Source of the DNA: Lysobacteraceae bacterium SCN 69-320
GTDB lineage: Bacteria; Pseudomonadota; Gammaproteobacteria; Xanthomonadales; Rhodanobacteraceae
Direction: 5' to 3'
DNA: 64,000 nt
Assembly: GCA_001725155.1 (NCBI GenBank)
Contig: MEFP01000009.1
Span: forward strand, 62,001-126,000
In this document: positions 1-9,268 of the stretch, piece after piece
How the letters are laid out: each line of letters opens with the position of its first letter
Position numbering within the stretch: the first letter of the stretch is position 1
The notes under the pieces: generated by a model
Told to the model about the DNA's origin: nothing
Seen by the model: the letters and a program-made list of their open reading frames with translations, nothing else
Databases searched by the model: none
Made by a program: the position numbers and the translations under genes

Positions 1-365
1 TACAGCGAACGCGTATTGCCGATGGCGAGCGCGCGGCCGACGCCGTTGGCGCCGGCCTTGGCCACCGCGCGCGCGGCGCCGGCGGCTTCGAGCAGCTGCG
101 GCAGCACGATCTCGTCGGAATAGGCGAAGCCGGTCTTTTCACCGGCCAGCGCGCGCACGCCGACGCCCTGCTCGATCGAGTGATTGCCTTCCTTGACGAT
201 GCCGTCCTCGAGCAGCCAGTACTCCGAACGCGCATGCTGGAAATACAGATCGGCCGCATCAATGCCGGGCCCGAGCAGTCGCGCGAACACGCGATCGAGT
301 TCCTGCGTGGACAGGCCGCCCGGGCGCAACAGACGTTCGCTCGCTTGCGCGATCATGGCATTCAT
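1..365 (-). CDS. tldD: TldD metalloprotease, N-terminal part (cut by window edge)
   Basis: About 121 N-terminal residues are present; the rest lies outside the window. TldD pairs with TldE/PmbA to form a zinc metalloprotease that degrades unfolded peptides and matures peptide antibiotics. The visible part carries the hallmark N-terminal stretch: DLYFQ at about residue 39, LEDGIVKEG at about 52, then QGVGVRALAGEKTGFAYSDE at about 65-84, which aligns with E. coli TldD from memory. The zinc-binding HExxxH lies outside. The first ATG (365) gives MNAMIAQ; a second ATG nine bases on is possible. The neighbours macro-yhdP-rng-maf match the usual tldD context. Confidence 0.95.
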   Translation of the reverse strand, partial: MNAMIAQASERLLRPGGLSTQELDRVFARLLGPGIDAADLYFQHARSEYWLLEDGIVKEGNHSIEQGVGVRALAGEKTGFAYSDEIVLPQLLEAAGAARAVAKAGANGVGRALAIGNTRSL

Positions 366-483
366 CGGGATTCCAGCTGAGGCAATGTGCGGGAGATAAG
401 GGCGGGAACGGTAGGCTACAAGGCGTATCCAGGCAAGCATGGCGGCCTCGGCCGACCGCTGCATCGCGATACCCATCCGACAT

Positions 484-969
484 TCACCGTCGCCGCGACG
501 ACACCTGCGTACGGAAACGCACGATGCGTACCGACAGCGGCCACTCCACCGTCGCCAAGGTCTGCTGCATCAGTTCCAGCGCCGCGGCTTCCGCGTAACC
601 GCCCGAGCCCGCGCCGATGACCGGAAACGCGATGGACGCGAAGCCGTGGCGGTGCGCAAGCGTCATCGCCGACTGCACGCTGCGGCATATCGAACCGGCC
701 GACGCGCGCCAGAGCAGGTCGATGCCGGCCACGTGGATGATGCCGCGCAGCGGCAGGCGGCCCGGGCCGGTCAGTACCGCATCGCCGAGCGCGAGCGTGC
801 CCGCGCGACCGAGTTCGATGAAGGGCCCGAGTCCGGCGCGCCGCTTGATGGCACCCGAAACGCCCTGCGGCAGCAACAGCCACCAGGGAATCACGTTGCG
901 GTTCCAGGCATTGACGATCGCGTCGACCGGCTGGTCGAGCAGATCGCCGTCGACGACATCGGCACGCAT
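484..969 (-). CDS. Macro-domain (ADP-ribose-binding) protein
   Basis: A 161-residue single-domain protein. The macro fold is seen from GDLLDQPVDAIVNAWNRN (residues about 8-25), QGVSGAIKRRAG (about 36-47), GDAVLTGPGRLPLRGIIHVAG (about 63-83) and IAFPVIGAGSGGY (about 113-125), which match the GDIT / DAIVNAAN / GVDGAI / IIHAVG / IAFPAISTG series of the family. Macro domains bind ADP-ribose or hydrolyse it from proteins or O-acetyl-ADP-ribose. The usual NAAN is NAWN and the glycine string before GVDGAI is replaced by PWWLLLPQ, so the substrate may differ. It starts 38 bp after yhdP and is probably co-transcribed with it and rng. Confidence 0.85.
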   Translation of the reverse strand: MRADVVDGDLLDQPVDAIVNAWNRNVIPWWLLLPQGVSGAIKRRAGLGPFIELGRAGTLALGDAVLTGPGRLPLRGIIHVAGIDLLWRASAGSICRSVQSAMTLAHRHGFASIAFPVIGAGSGGYAEAAALELMQQTLATVEWPLSVRIVRFRTQVSSRRR

Positions 970-1007
970 GCAAAGTCCCGCGGCCCAGAGGCGCGTCGGA
1001 CCGACGC

Positions 1008-4000
1008 TCAGCGCCGCTGGTTCCCCTGCGGCGATTCGACCGGCGGTCCCTGCAGTTCCTGCGCCGGCGCGGCCGCGTCGTTGCGGCTGCGGCCGCCTTC
1101 GCGCGAGATCAGGGTGATCTCGGGTTTTTCCCAGCTGCCGGTCACGCGATAGCGCGCGGTCGTGACCTGGTTGATGGCCTTGTTGAACAGGGTCTGCACC
1201 GCCAGGCCCGCGGCGGCGCCCGCCGGCCCGCCGGCCAGCGCACCGACGACGGTCAGCGCGCCGCCGACGCGCGGCGTGACGACCATCTGCTGATCGTAGT
1301 CGCGCGCCTTCAGGCCGGTGCGGCCCTGGATGCGGATGTCGGCGGCCGGACTCGTGATCGTGAGATTGTTCGTCGTCGCGTTGCCGCCGCCGAGAGCGAA
1401 CTCGCCGTTGATGGCGGTGAAGCTCATGCCCGAGCGGAAGAAGTCGCCGAAATCCAGCGCGAGACGGCGCGGAATCTCGCGCACCGAGAACAGGCCGAAC
1501 AGACGTCCCATGCCCGGCTCGACATCGAGAATGCGGCCGGCATTGACCGTGAGCTTGAGCTTGCCTTCCAGCCGCGCCAGCGCGAACGAGGCCGGCGAGC
1601 CGTTCCAGTAGGCATTCAGATGGGCCAGGGTCTGGCCGCCTTCGAAAATGCCGGCAAAACCGAGCGCCGCGAGCATGTGGCCCATGTTTTCCGAGGTCAG
1701 GTCCAGATCGACGTCGGAGCGGTGGCGCTTGCCGTCGCCGTTCCATTGCCCGCGCACGTGCATTTCCATGTCGGCCGAACGCGTCTCGAACTGGTCGATG
1801 CGCATGCCGTCGGTGGTCGGCAACGACTCGAGCCGGGTCTCGCCGAAATTGGCCGTGCCGAGGCGGAAATCGCCGATCCACAGGTGCAGCGGCGGCACCG
1901 TCGAGGGCACCACGCCGTCGAACGGATCCGGTGTCTCCTCGACGGTCGTCAGGCCCGGCGGCCGCGGCGGATCGGGCCAGTACACATGTTCAAATTGCGC
2001 CGTAATGCCGCGCTTGAGCAGGTCCGCGGTCGGAATCTGCAAGGTGCCCTGCAACTGCGGGCCGCTGAAGCTGATGCCGACCTGGTCGAGCTGGCGCGCG
2101 AGCACGAGGCCGAGGTCGTTGAACTCGCGGCTGCCGATCGTGGCCCTGTCGACACGCAGGTCGATCGCGCGCAGCAGGCTCGGTCCGCTGCCGGCGCCCA
2201 GGCCTATGCCGGCCCAGCCCGACAGGTCGAGGCGGCGGCCGCGCCCGCCGACGCTGAGCCCCGCGTCGGGCAGTTGATCCGGCGGCGTTTCGCCGAGCGC
2301 GATCGCGCCGGCGAATTCGCGCTGCGCATCCGGCAGGCGCGCGCGCAGGCGCAGCACGTCGGCGACAGTGACCGCGAGCGGGCTGCCCGGCATCGGCAGC
2401 TGCAACGACACCTGCACCGGCATCGCATCGCCGGCCGGCTTGTCCAGCGGCGCCGGCAGGTCGATCGCGGTGCCGCGCAGTTCCGAGCGCATGACCAGCT
2501 TCGTCGGCGCGTCGCCCCGCGGCACGGCCACGTCGATGATCCAGTCCGAGCGGCCGGAGAAGCGCGGCCACCAGGGCTGCAGCACGCTCGCGTCCTTGAA
2601 CACGAACTCCATCGGCAGATTGCTTTCCAGGCGCGCCTCGACGGCGTTGCCCGAATCCTTCACGTCGGCGCCGAGGGTGAGCCAGAAGTTGGCCGGATAG
2701 CCCTGCATCTGTAGCGCCAGCGGCCCGGCGCTGAGGCCGTCGTCGTGGAACGCGAGCTTGCCGCTGGCATGGGCGAAATCCACGTCCCATTTCTTCGCGA
2801 CGATCGGAGCATCGGTCAGCGCGATCTCGCCCTTGACCCGGCTGGGTTCGTCCGGCGCGAACGGCAGATCGAGGTGGAACTTCACGTCGGCGCCGCCGCC
2901 GATCTGCAGCCCCTTGAGCTCCCTGGCGAAGCGCGCGCCGAGCGGCGAGGCATTGACGACCGCGAGCAGATCCTCGCCCTTGCCCTCGCCTTCGACGTCG
3001 AGCGCGAGCACGGCGTCCTTGAACGAGGGAATGTCGGCGACCGCACGCCGGGTCGTCGCGCCCAGCACACGGCCGCCGCTGGTCTCCGCATGCATGCTCG
3101 AATTGACGAACTCGGCGACGACACCGACGCCCTCGGCGCGCGGCCAGGCGGCGTTGTAGTCGAGCGTCAGATCGCTGATCTCGGCACGCGCCTTGAACTG
3201 GCCGGCGAAATTGTGGATCGGCCAGTCGTCCAGATCGCAGCGGATCGCGGCACGGCCGCCGACGATCGTGCCGGCGACGAGGCCGCGATCGAGCCAGTCC
3301 ATGGCCTTGGGCGACATGTCGCCGATCGGCCAGAACTGCTTGGCCGCGGACACTTCGCTCGGCAGCACGACCGCATATACGTCGATCAGCGGCTTGCCGC
3401 CGCCGGGCCAGAATTCCAGGCCGCCGCGCAGCTGGGTCGAGACGCCGGCGCCGTCGACGTCCAGCGCGTCGGTCTCCACGCGCCAGCCGCCTTCGTCGAG
3501 GCGGAACGCGGCGATGCGTCCGGCCAGGCGCTGGAACGCCAGCGGCTGGCGGAATTTGCGCGCGTAGTTCAGGGTCGAGGGTTGCGGCGGCAGTTCGAGC
3601 ACCGCGGCGTTCGCATCGGCGTACAGCTCGCCGCGCAGCGCGGTCAGACCGGGCACCTTGTCGACCGGCAGGAAGCTCAGGCCCTGCAGGTTCGCTTCGA
3701 GCTCGAAATCGTCGCGGCCGGCGAAACGCAGCGCGACCGACTGCAGCTGTCCCTGCAGCGCGGCACGCGCCGGCCAGGCGCCGTCGGCGCCCGGCGCCAG
3801 CGGCAGCAGCGCGGCGACGCTGGTCAGGTCGATCTGCGGCGCGTCGAGGCGCAATTCGTCGCCGTCGCGGCGCAGGGTCGCCGCCGACACGACCGGATTG
3901 GTTCCGCCGCGCGCCGCGCGCAGGTCGGCCAGATCCAGGGTCCAGCCGTTCGCCTCACGGCGCCAGCGCGCATAGCCGTGCAGCTGAGCCAGGCCGACGG

Positions 4001-5003
4001 TCCTGACCGCAGCCGGACTGTCGGCCGCCGGCTTGTCGGCGAGCCTGTCGGCCGCCCTCGCCGCCGCCGGCTTGTCCGCCGCGGCCCTTTCCGTGCCCGG
4101 GTTGTCGGCGCGCGCCGCGTCGCCGGACTTCTCCGCCGTGCCGGCGCCGGACGTCGCGTCATCCGGGCCGAGTTCGATCTCGAGATTGTTCAGATCCAGC
4201 GCCGCATGCGCCGACACCGGCTCGGCGTTCTCCAGCTGCGCCCAGAGCTGCAGACGGCCGTGGCCGGTGCGCAGGCGGCGACCGTCCCAGCTCAGGCCGG
4301 CGGTCAGGTTGGCCAGGTCCACCGCTTCGCCGCCGACATAGGCCTCGCCGCTGCGGCTGACGCGGTCGAACTCGGCGACGAACTGCAGCGGCGTCGCGCC
4401 GGGCGCGTCGCGGCGCAGCACCGCAAGGATGCGATGCCGCTCGGCGCGGTTGATCAGGCGCAGTTCGTCGATGCGCAGCGCCGCGTCGATGCCCTGCGCC
4501 GCGTCGACCACGTGCACACGCGCATCGCGCAGCACCACGCCGCCGAGGGACAGCAGCGGGTTGTCGCCGGCCTGCGCATCGCCGCCGGCCAGGCCGGACA
4601 CCTGCCAGCCGCCGTCGGCGCCGCGCTCCAGTCGCAGATCCAGGCCGCGTATGCGGAATTCGCTCCAGTGGCGGTTGCGGCCAAGCCAGGCGCCGAGGTC
4701 CAGGCCGATCTCGGCCTGTGGAATCACCAGCGGCGGCAGCCGCGTGTCGGTGGCGGCCACATGCACGCCGTCCAGGCGCAGCAGCGGTCCGCCTTCGCCC
4801 CAGTAGCCCTGCACCTGGTCGATGCTGACCGGCCGCTGCAGCTGCCCGGACAGGAACCGCTCCACGCGCGCCTTGTGCAGCCCGACCTGCGGCAACAGCA
4901 AACGCACCAGACCGACCAGCACGGCCGCGAGAATGATCAGGCAGGCCAGGCTGACGGTCAGCACGATGCGCAGTCGGCGCAGGCGGCGGCGCCAGGGCGT
5001 CAC
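1008..5003 (-). CDS. yhdP: YhdP/TIGR02099 family AsmA-like envelope protein
   Basis: A 1331-residue protein with a Lys/Arg-rich start and one membrane anchor (residues about 12-35, LTVSLACLIILAAVLVGLV), followed by a very long periplasmic region. Length, anchor and location between tldD and rng identify YhdP, an AsmA-like bridge protein that in E. coli helps move phospholipid to the outer membrane with TamB and YdbH. GTG start at 5003; rng ends 33 bp upstream. Residues about 280-335 form an Ala/Asp/Lys/Pro-rich low-complexity stretch that looks like an insertion. No catalytic site is expected. Confidence 0.92.
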   Translation of the reverse strand: MTPWRRRLRRLRIVLTVSLACLIILAAVLVGLVRLLLPQVGLHKARVERFLSGQLQRPVSIDQVQGYWGEGGPLLRLDGVHVAATDTRLPPLVIPQAEIGLDLGAWLGRNRHWSEFRIRGLDLRLERGADGGWQVSGLAGGDAQAGDNPLLSLGGVVLRDARVHVVDAAQGIDAALRIDELRLINRAERHRILAVLRRDAPGATPLQFVAEFDRVSRSGEAYVGGEAVDLANLTAGLSWDGRRLRTGHGRLQLWAQLENAEPVSAHAALDLNNLEIELGPDDATSGAGTAEKSGDAARADNPGTERAAADKPAAARAADRLADKPAADSPAAVRTVGLAQLHGYARWRREANGWTLDLADLRAARGGTNPVVSAATLRRDGDELRLDAPQIDLTSVAALLPLAPGADGAWPARAALQGQLQSVALRFAGRDDFELEANLQGLSFLPVDKVPGLTALRGELYADANAAVLELPPQPSTLNYARKFRQPLAFQRLAGRIAAFRLDEGGWRVETDALDVDGAGVSTQLRGGLEFWPGGGKPLIDVYAVVLPSEVSAAKQFWPIGDMSPKAMDWLDRGLVAGTIVGGRAAIRCDLDDWPIHNFAGQFKARAEISDLTLDYNAAWPRAEGVGVVAEFVNSSMHAETSGGRVLGATTRRAVADIPSFKDAVLALDVEGEGKGEDLLAVVNASPLGARFARELKGLQIGGGADVKFHLDLPFAPDEPSRVKGEIALTDAPIVAKKWDVDFAHASGKLAFHDDGLSAGPLALQMQGYPANFWLTLGADVKDSGNAVEARLESNLPMEFVFKDASVLQPWWPRFSGRSDWIIDVAVPRGDAPTKLVMRSELRGTAIDLPAPLDKPAGDAMPVQVSLQLPMPGSPLAVTVADVLRLRARLPDAQREFAGAIALGETPPDQLPDAGLSVGGRGRRLDLSGWAGIGLGAGSGPSLLRAIDLRVDRATIGSREFNDLGLVLARQLDQVGISFSGPQLQGTLQIPTADLLKRGITAQFEHVYWPDPPRPPGLTTVEETPDPFDGVVPSTVPPLHLWIGDFRLGTANFGETRLESLPTTDGMRIDQFETRSADMEMHVRGQWNGDGKRHRSDVDLDLTSENMGHMLAALGFAGIFEGGQTLAHLNAYWNGSPASFALARLEGKLKLTVNAGRILDVEPGMGRLFGLFSVREIPRRLALDFGDFFRSGMSFTAINGEFALGGGNATTNNLTITSPAADIRIQGRTGLKARDYDQQMVVTPRVGGALTVVGALAGGPAGAAAGLAVQTLFNKAINQVTTARYRVTGSWEKPEITLISREGGRSRNDAAAPAQELQGPPVESPQGNQRR

Positions 5004-5036
5004 GGGCGCCGCACCCGGCCGCCCGGACGCCGGTTT

Positions 5037-6524
5037 TCAGAGCAGGACCACATCGAACTGTTCCTGCGAATAGTGCTCCTCGGGCTGGAAGCGAATGGTC
5101 TTGCGGATGAATTCCTCGAGCTCGGCGACCGCGGCGGATTCCTCGTCGAGGATGCGGCTGACCACCTTCGGCGCCGCCAGCACGAGCAGCTTCTCGGCGT
5201 CGAACTGGCGCACGGCGCGGGTGATCTCGCGGAAGATCTCGTAGGTCACGGTCTCGGCGGTCTTGAGGCTGCCGCGGCCGCCGCATTCGGGACAGGGCTC
5301 GCAAAGCTGGCGTTCGAGGCTTTCGGTCGTGCGCTTGCGCGTCATCTCGACCAGGCCCAGCGGCGACATGTCGTAGACCGTGGTCTTGGCATGGTCGCGC
5401 ATCAGCGCCTTCTCCAGCGTCCGCAGCACCTGGCGCTTGTGCTCCTCGTCGGTCATGTCGATGAAGTCGATGATGATGATGCCGCCGAGATTGCGCAGGC
5501 GCAGCTGGCGCGCGGCGGCCTGGGCCGCTTCGAGATTGGTGCGGTAGACGGTCTCTTCGAGGTTGCGGTGGCCGAGGAACGCGCCGGTGTTGACGTCGAC
5601 CGTGGTCATGGCCTCGGTCTGGTCGACGATCAGATAGCCGCCGGATTTCAGCGGCACTTCCTTGCGCAGCGCGCGCTGGATCTCGTCCTCGACGCCGTAG
5701 AGATCGAAGATCGGCCGCTCGCCCGGATAATGCTCGATGCGCTCGACCATGTCGGGCATGAACTGCTGGGCGAAGCTGTGGATCTTGTCGAAGGTCTCGC
5801 GCGAATCGACGCGGACCTTCTCGATGTCGCGGCGCATGAGGTCGCGCAGCGCGCGCAGGCTCAGCGGCAGATCCTCGTAGATGCGCGTGCCGACGCGCGC
5901 CTGGCTGATGCCTTCCTGCACCGCCTGCCAGAGCCGGCCCAGATAGTCCACGTCCTCGGCCAGCGCCTCGAAGCTCTGCCCTTCCGCATTCGTGCGCACT
6001 ATGAAACCGAGGCCGCCGTCGCGGCCGAGCTGCTGCAGGGCATCCTTGAGACGCGCGCGCTCGGTCTCGTCCTCGATGCGTACCGACACGCCGACCATGC
6101 GCGAATACGGCAGCAGCACGAGATAGCGCGACGGTATCGACAGGTGCGTGGTCAGCCGCGCGCCCTTGCTGCCGATGGGATCCTTGACGACCTGCACGAC
6201 GACCTCGTGGCCTTCGCGCACGAGGTCGAGTATCGGCGGCGTGGGCCCGCTCGCGCTGCCGCCGCCTTCGGCCGCATCGCCGACCAGCGACGGCGCCGCG
6301 CGCACGATATCGGACGCGTGCAGGAACGCTGCGCGGTCCAGGCCGATCTCGACGAAGGCCGCCTGCATGCCCGGCATGACGCGGCTGACCTTGCCCTTGT
6401 AGATGTTGCCGACATAGCCGCGGCGCTGCGCACGTTCGATGTGCACTTCCTGCAGCATGCCGTTTTCGACGACGGCCACGCGCGTCTCGCGCGGCGTCAC
6501 GTTGATCAGGATTTCTTCGCTCAC
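5037..6524 (-). CDS. rng: Ribonuclease G
   Basis: A 495-residue endoribonuclease that matures the 5' end of 16S rRNA and degrades mRNA. Order: S1-type RNA-binding segment at about 35-125 (GYVGNIYKGKVSRVMPGMQ near 37-55), 5' sensor and RNase-H-like region, then the DNase-I-like catalytic part with the two metal-binding aspartates in TTVDVNTGAF (D310) and IIIDFIDM (D353), and the Zn-link CPECGGRG (C411/C414). It lacks the C-terminal degradosome scaffold of RNase E and ends in EEHYSQEQFDVVLL, typical of RNase G. GTG start at 6524 with AAGG just upstream. The S1 region has a Gly/Ser-rich loop of about 15 residues near 85-98. Confidence 0.97.
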   Translation of the reverse strand: MSEEILINVTPRETRVAVVENGMLQEVHIERAQRRGYVGNIYKGKVSRVMPGMQAAFVEIGLDRAAFLHASDIVRAAPSLVGDAAEGGGSASGPTPPILDLVREGHEVVVQVVKDPIGSKGARLTTHLSIPSRYLVLLPYSRMVGVSVRIEDETERARLKDALQQLGRDGGLGFIVRTNAEGQSFEALAEDVDYLGRLWQAVQEGISQARVGTRIYEDLPLSLRALRDLMRRDIEKVRVDSRETFDKIHSFAQQFMPDMVERIEHYPGERPIFDLYGVEDEIQRALRKEVPLKSGGYLIVDQTEAMTTVDVNTGAFLGHRNLEETVYRTNLEAAQAAARQLRLRNLGGIIIIDFIDMTDEEHKRQVLRTLEKALMRDHAKTTVYDMSPLGLVEMTRKRTTESLERQLCEPCPECGGRGSLKTAETVTYEIFREITRAVRQFDAEKLLVLAAPKVVSRILDEESAAVAELEEFIRKTIRFQPEEHYSQEQFDVVLL

Positions 6525-6763
6525 CGGACTACCTTGTCAGCGGCCGGCTGAACCGCGCCACGTATTCTGGAAGATCGCCACCCATGTTCGCAGTGCAGCT
6601 GATTCAAGAGGACTCCAACGATCATTGCCGGTTTCGGGTTGTTCAGAGGCGGGCTCGCAGTTTCCGGCGACGGCGCGGCAGACGACGGCCTCGGCGGACA
6701 TCGACGACGGACGGCCCCCTGTCGCAGGGTTATAGCCGCGGCCTGCGACGCTTGTCGATGCGC

Positions 6764-7333
6764 TCAGAGCGGATGGCCGAAACGCCGCAGCAGATTGGCG
6801 GTCTCGAACAGCGGCAGGCCCATGACCCCGCTGAAGCTGCCGTCGAGATGGTCGATATGCGCCGCCGCAGCCCCTTGTATCGCATAGGCGCCGGCGCGGC
6901 CGTAAGGCTCGCCGCTGGCCACATAGGCCGCGATAGCGGCCTCATCCATGGGCGCGAAGCTGACATCCGACAGCGAGGTCGCATGCTCCTCGCGCCCGGC
7001 GCTGAGCAGCCATACCGTGGAAATCACGCGATGGCGCCGGCCCTGAAGGCGGCGCAGCATGGCCGTCGCCGCAGCCGCGTCGGCCGGCTTGCCGAACACC
7101 TCGCCGTCCAGCACGACTTCGGTGTCCGCGCCGAGCACGATGGCGCCGGCCACGCCGGCAACCTGCAGCAGACCGGCGCCGGCCTTCTCGCGGGCGACGC
7201 GGCTGACATAGTCCTCGGCCGGCTCGCCTTCGCGGTGCAGCTCCGGCACGTCCACGTCGAGCACGACGAAGCGCAGGCCGAGCTGTTCGAGCAGCTGGCG
7301 CCGGCGCGGCGATTGCGAGGCGAGGTACAGCAT
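6764..7333 (-). CDS. maf: Maf/YhdE-type nucleotide pyrophosphatase (dTTP/UTPase)
   Basis: A 189-residue house-cleaning NTP pyrophosphatase. Visible motifs are SQSPRRRQLLEQLG near the start, LGADTEVVLDGEVFGKP in the middle, then GEPYGRAGAYAIQG and SGVMGLPLFET near the end. The GEPYGRAGAYAIQG motif is that of the YhdE subgroup (dTTP/UTP) rather than YceF. ATG start at 7333; rlmH ends 12 bp upstream, so the two are probably one transcript with rsfS. A 239-bp gap separates it from rng, in which no gene is seen. Confidence 0.95.
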   Translation of the reverse strand: MLYLASQSPRRRQLLEQLGLRFVVLDVDVPELHREGEPAEDYVSRVAREKAGAGLLQVAGVAGAIVLGADTEVVLDGEVFGKPADAAAATAMLRRLQGRRHRVISTVWLLSAGREEHATSLSDVSFAPMDEAAIAAYVASGEPYGRAGAYAIQGAAAAHIDHLDGSFSGVMGLPLFETANLLRRFGHPL

Positions 7334-7345
7334 TCGGTCACTCCG

Positions 7346-7816
7346 TCAGGCGCGGTGATAAGGGTGATTGCCGAGCAGGCTGACTGCACGGTAGAGCTGT
7401 TCGGCCAGGATCAGGCGCACCAGCATGTGCGGCAAGGTCAACGTGCCCAGCGACCAGCGCTGGTCGGCGCGGGCCAGGGCCGGCGCGGCCAGGCCGTCGG
7501 GGCCGCCGACCAGGAAGGCCAGATCGCGGCCTGCCATGCGCCAGTTCGCCAGCTGCGCGGCCAGGTCCTCGCTGGACCATTGACGGCCGCGGCCGTCGAG
7601 CGCGACCACATGGGCGCCGCGCGGAATCGCCGCGAGCATGGCCTCGCCCTCGTCGCTCAGCGCGCGCGCCAGATCGCGGCCCTTGCCGCGTTCGCCGAGC
7701 CGAAGCTCGGCCAGTTCCAGCGGCAGTTCGCGCGACAGGCGCTTGGCGTATTCGGCGAAGCCGTCGGCGACCCAGGCCGGCATGCGTTCGCCGACGGAAA
7801 TCAGGCGCGCGCGCAT
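7346..7816 (-). CDS. rlmH: 23S rRNA pseudouridine-1915 N3-methyltransferase RlmH
   Basis: A 156-residue SPOUT-class methyltransferase acting on the assembled 70S ribosome (helix 69). The knotted SAM-binding site is seen in ALDGRGRQWSSEDLA (about 72-86), FLVGGPDGL (about 101-109) and the C-terminal LTLPHMLVRLILAEQLYRA and NHPYHRA. The length is that of the family. It lies 31 bp downstream of rsfS, the same pairing as ybeB-ybeA in E. coli. Confidence 0.97.
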   Translation of the reverse strand: MRARLISVGERMPAWVADGFAEYAKRLSRELPLELAELRLGERGKGRDLARALSDEGEAMLAAIPRGAHVVALDGRGRQWSSEDLAAQLANWRMAGRDLAFLVGGPDGLAAPALARADQRWSLGTLTLPHMLVRLILAEQLYRAVSLLGNHPYHRA

Positions 7817-7847
7817 GGACGGCCGGAACGGACGGTGCGCGCGCGAT

Positions 7848-8549
7848 TCAGGCGTAGGCCGCTTCGGCGTCGTCGGCGTCGGGGCCCACCGACCAGAGAC
7901 GTTCCAGGCCGTAGAACTCGCGCACGCGCGGCAGCATGACGTGGACGATGATGTCGCCGAGGTCGACGAGCACCCACTCGCCCTCGCGCTGGCCTTCGAC
8001 GCCCAGCGGCTGCATGCCGGCTTTCTTTGCGTACTTGATGACTTCGTCGGCGACCGACTTCACGTGCCGCGACGAGGTGCCGCCGGCCACGACGATGTAG
8101 TCGGCAATCGAGGTCTTGCCACGCACGTCGAGTTCGACGACGTCCTTGGCCTTGAGCTCCTCGAGCGCGCGCCTCACTTCCAGTCGCAGGCGCTCGACGA
8201 TGTCGGTCGGCGCGGAAACCTTGCCGGGTTTGCGCGGCTTGGGCTGCGGCGGCGATGCCACCGGCGCGGCGGCGGCACTGCGTGGTTTCTTTGCTGCCGG
8301 CTTGGCGGTCGACTTCGCCGCGGCCTTGGCGGCGGGTCTGGCCGCGCGCTTGGCTGCCTCGCGATTGGCCAGTACGGCCTTGCCTGGCTTGCTGGCGGAC
8401 TTCGGTCCCGGCGCAGCGCCCGCGGCGGACTTCTTTGCCGTCGCGGCCTTCTTCGCTACGGCAGCCTTTTTGGCGGCCGGCGCAGCGGCGCGGGAACCGG
8501 ATTTGGATTTGGACGCGGTCGAAGACTTCGGCGTTTTGGTCGTGGCCAA
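7848..8549 (-). CDS. rsfS: Ribosomal silencing factor RsfS with long Lys/Ala-rich N-terminal extension
   Basis: RsfS binds ribosomal protein L14 and keeps the 50S subunit from joining in starvation. The conserved domain occupies residues about 117-233 ([48 protein letters not shown]). The first ~110 residues are an Ala/Lys/Pro repeat resembling histone H1 tails; E. coli RsfS is only about 105 residues in total. No ATG is in frame. A TTG at 8549 follows GAGAGG by about 10 bases and is chosen; a second TTG at 8567 would place that Shine-Dalgarno inside the gene. A TATACT/CCGCGCC promoter lies just upstream. Confidence 0.9.
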   Translation of the reverse strand: MATTKTPKSSTASKSKSGSRAAAPAAKKAAVAKKAATAKKSAAGAAPGPKSASKPGKAVLANREAAKRAARPAAKAAAKSTAKPAAKKPRSAAAAPVASPPQPKPRKPGKVSAPTDIVERLRLEVRRALEELKAKDVVELDVRGKTSIADYIVVAGGTSSRHVKSVADEVIKYAKKAGMQPLGVEGQREGEWVLVDLGDIIVHVMLPRVREFYGLERLWSVGPDADDAEAAYA

Positions 8550-8584
8550 GCGTGCGCTACCTCTCAATGCCCGACGGGGCAGTC

Positions 8585-8597
8585 GGCGCGGAGTATA
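8585..8597 (-). promoter_or_regulatory. -10/discriminator of rsfS
   Basis: Minus strand TATACT (8597-8592) followed by CCGCGCC, in the 47-65 bp between nadD and rsfS. It suggests that rsfS-rlmH-maf has its own transcript. Confidence 0.55.
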
Positions 8598-8614
8598 CGG
8601 CGGCGGCCCGCCAA

Positions 8615-9268
8615 TTACCCGGCCGCGGCCGGGGCATACCAGCCGCGGCGGCGGATCTGCGCCAGCACCGCATCGGGCAGCAGGTAGCGCGGCTCGCGTC
8701 CGGCGGCCAGCTGGGCGCGTATGGCCGTGGCCGAGATGTCGAGTTCCAGGATGTCCAGGAACAGCACCCGGCCGGCGCCCTGGCTGCGCCAGTCGGCATC
8801 GGCGGCGCAGCGCCGCGCGGCGATCTGCCCGCGCAGCGCCGCGGCGTAGTCGCGCGAATGGCCGGGCCGGTCGAGCACGGCGATGTGGGCGAGCTCGAAC
8901 AAGTGCAGCCAGCGGTTCCAGCTCGGCAGGCCGGCGAACGCGTCGACGCCCAGCAGCAGCAGCAGCGGCCGGGCATCGCCGACTTCCGCACGCAGCTCGC
9001 GCAGGGTGTCGACGGTGTAGGACGGTCCGGCCCGGCGCAGCTCGCGCGTGTCCAGGCGCAGGCGTTGCTGGCCGGCCAGGGCCAGCTCCAGCAGCTCCAC
9101 GCGCTGCGCAGGATCGAGCACCGGCTGCGGCCGGTGCGGCGGCACGTTGGCCGGCAGCAGGCAGACCTCGGCGTCGAGCTGTTCGGCGGCCTCCCAGGCG
9201 GCGCGCAGATGGCCGTTGTGGACCGGGTCGAAGGTGCCGCCGAGCAGGGCCAGCGGACGCGCGCTCAT
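8615..9268 (-). CDS. nadD: Nicotinate-nucleotide adenylyltransferase
   Basis: A 217-residue enzyme joining ATP and nicotinate mononucleotide to make deamido-[14 protein letters not shown] at 10-20 carries the nucleotidyltransferase HxGH motif, and [13 protein letters not shown] near 179 is the second ATP-binding motif (ISSTxIR). The start codon at 9268 overlaps the holA stop by 4 bp (ATGA), so translation is coupled. The order leuS-lptE-holA-nadD is as in E. coli. Confidence 0.97.
   Translation of the reverse strand: MSARPLALLGGTFDPVHNGHLRAAWEAAEQLDAEVCLLPANVPPHRPQPVLDPAQRVELLELALAGQQRLRLDTRELRRAGPSYTVDTLRELRAEVGDARPLLLLLGVDAFAGLPSWNRWLHLFELAHIAVLDRPGHSRDYAAALRGQIAARRCAADADWRSQGAGRVLFLDILELDISATAIRAQLAAGREPRYLLPDAVLAQIRRRGWYAPAAAG

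Noticed and set aside
2745..6551. A 1268-codon open frame on the plus strand across yhdP and rng
   Set aside because: It is antisense to two genes with clear family motifs. Its protein is an Arg/Ala/Gln-rich sequence typical of the opposite frame in G/C-rich DNA.
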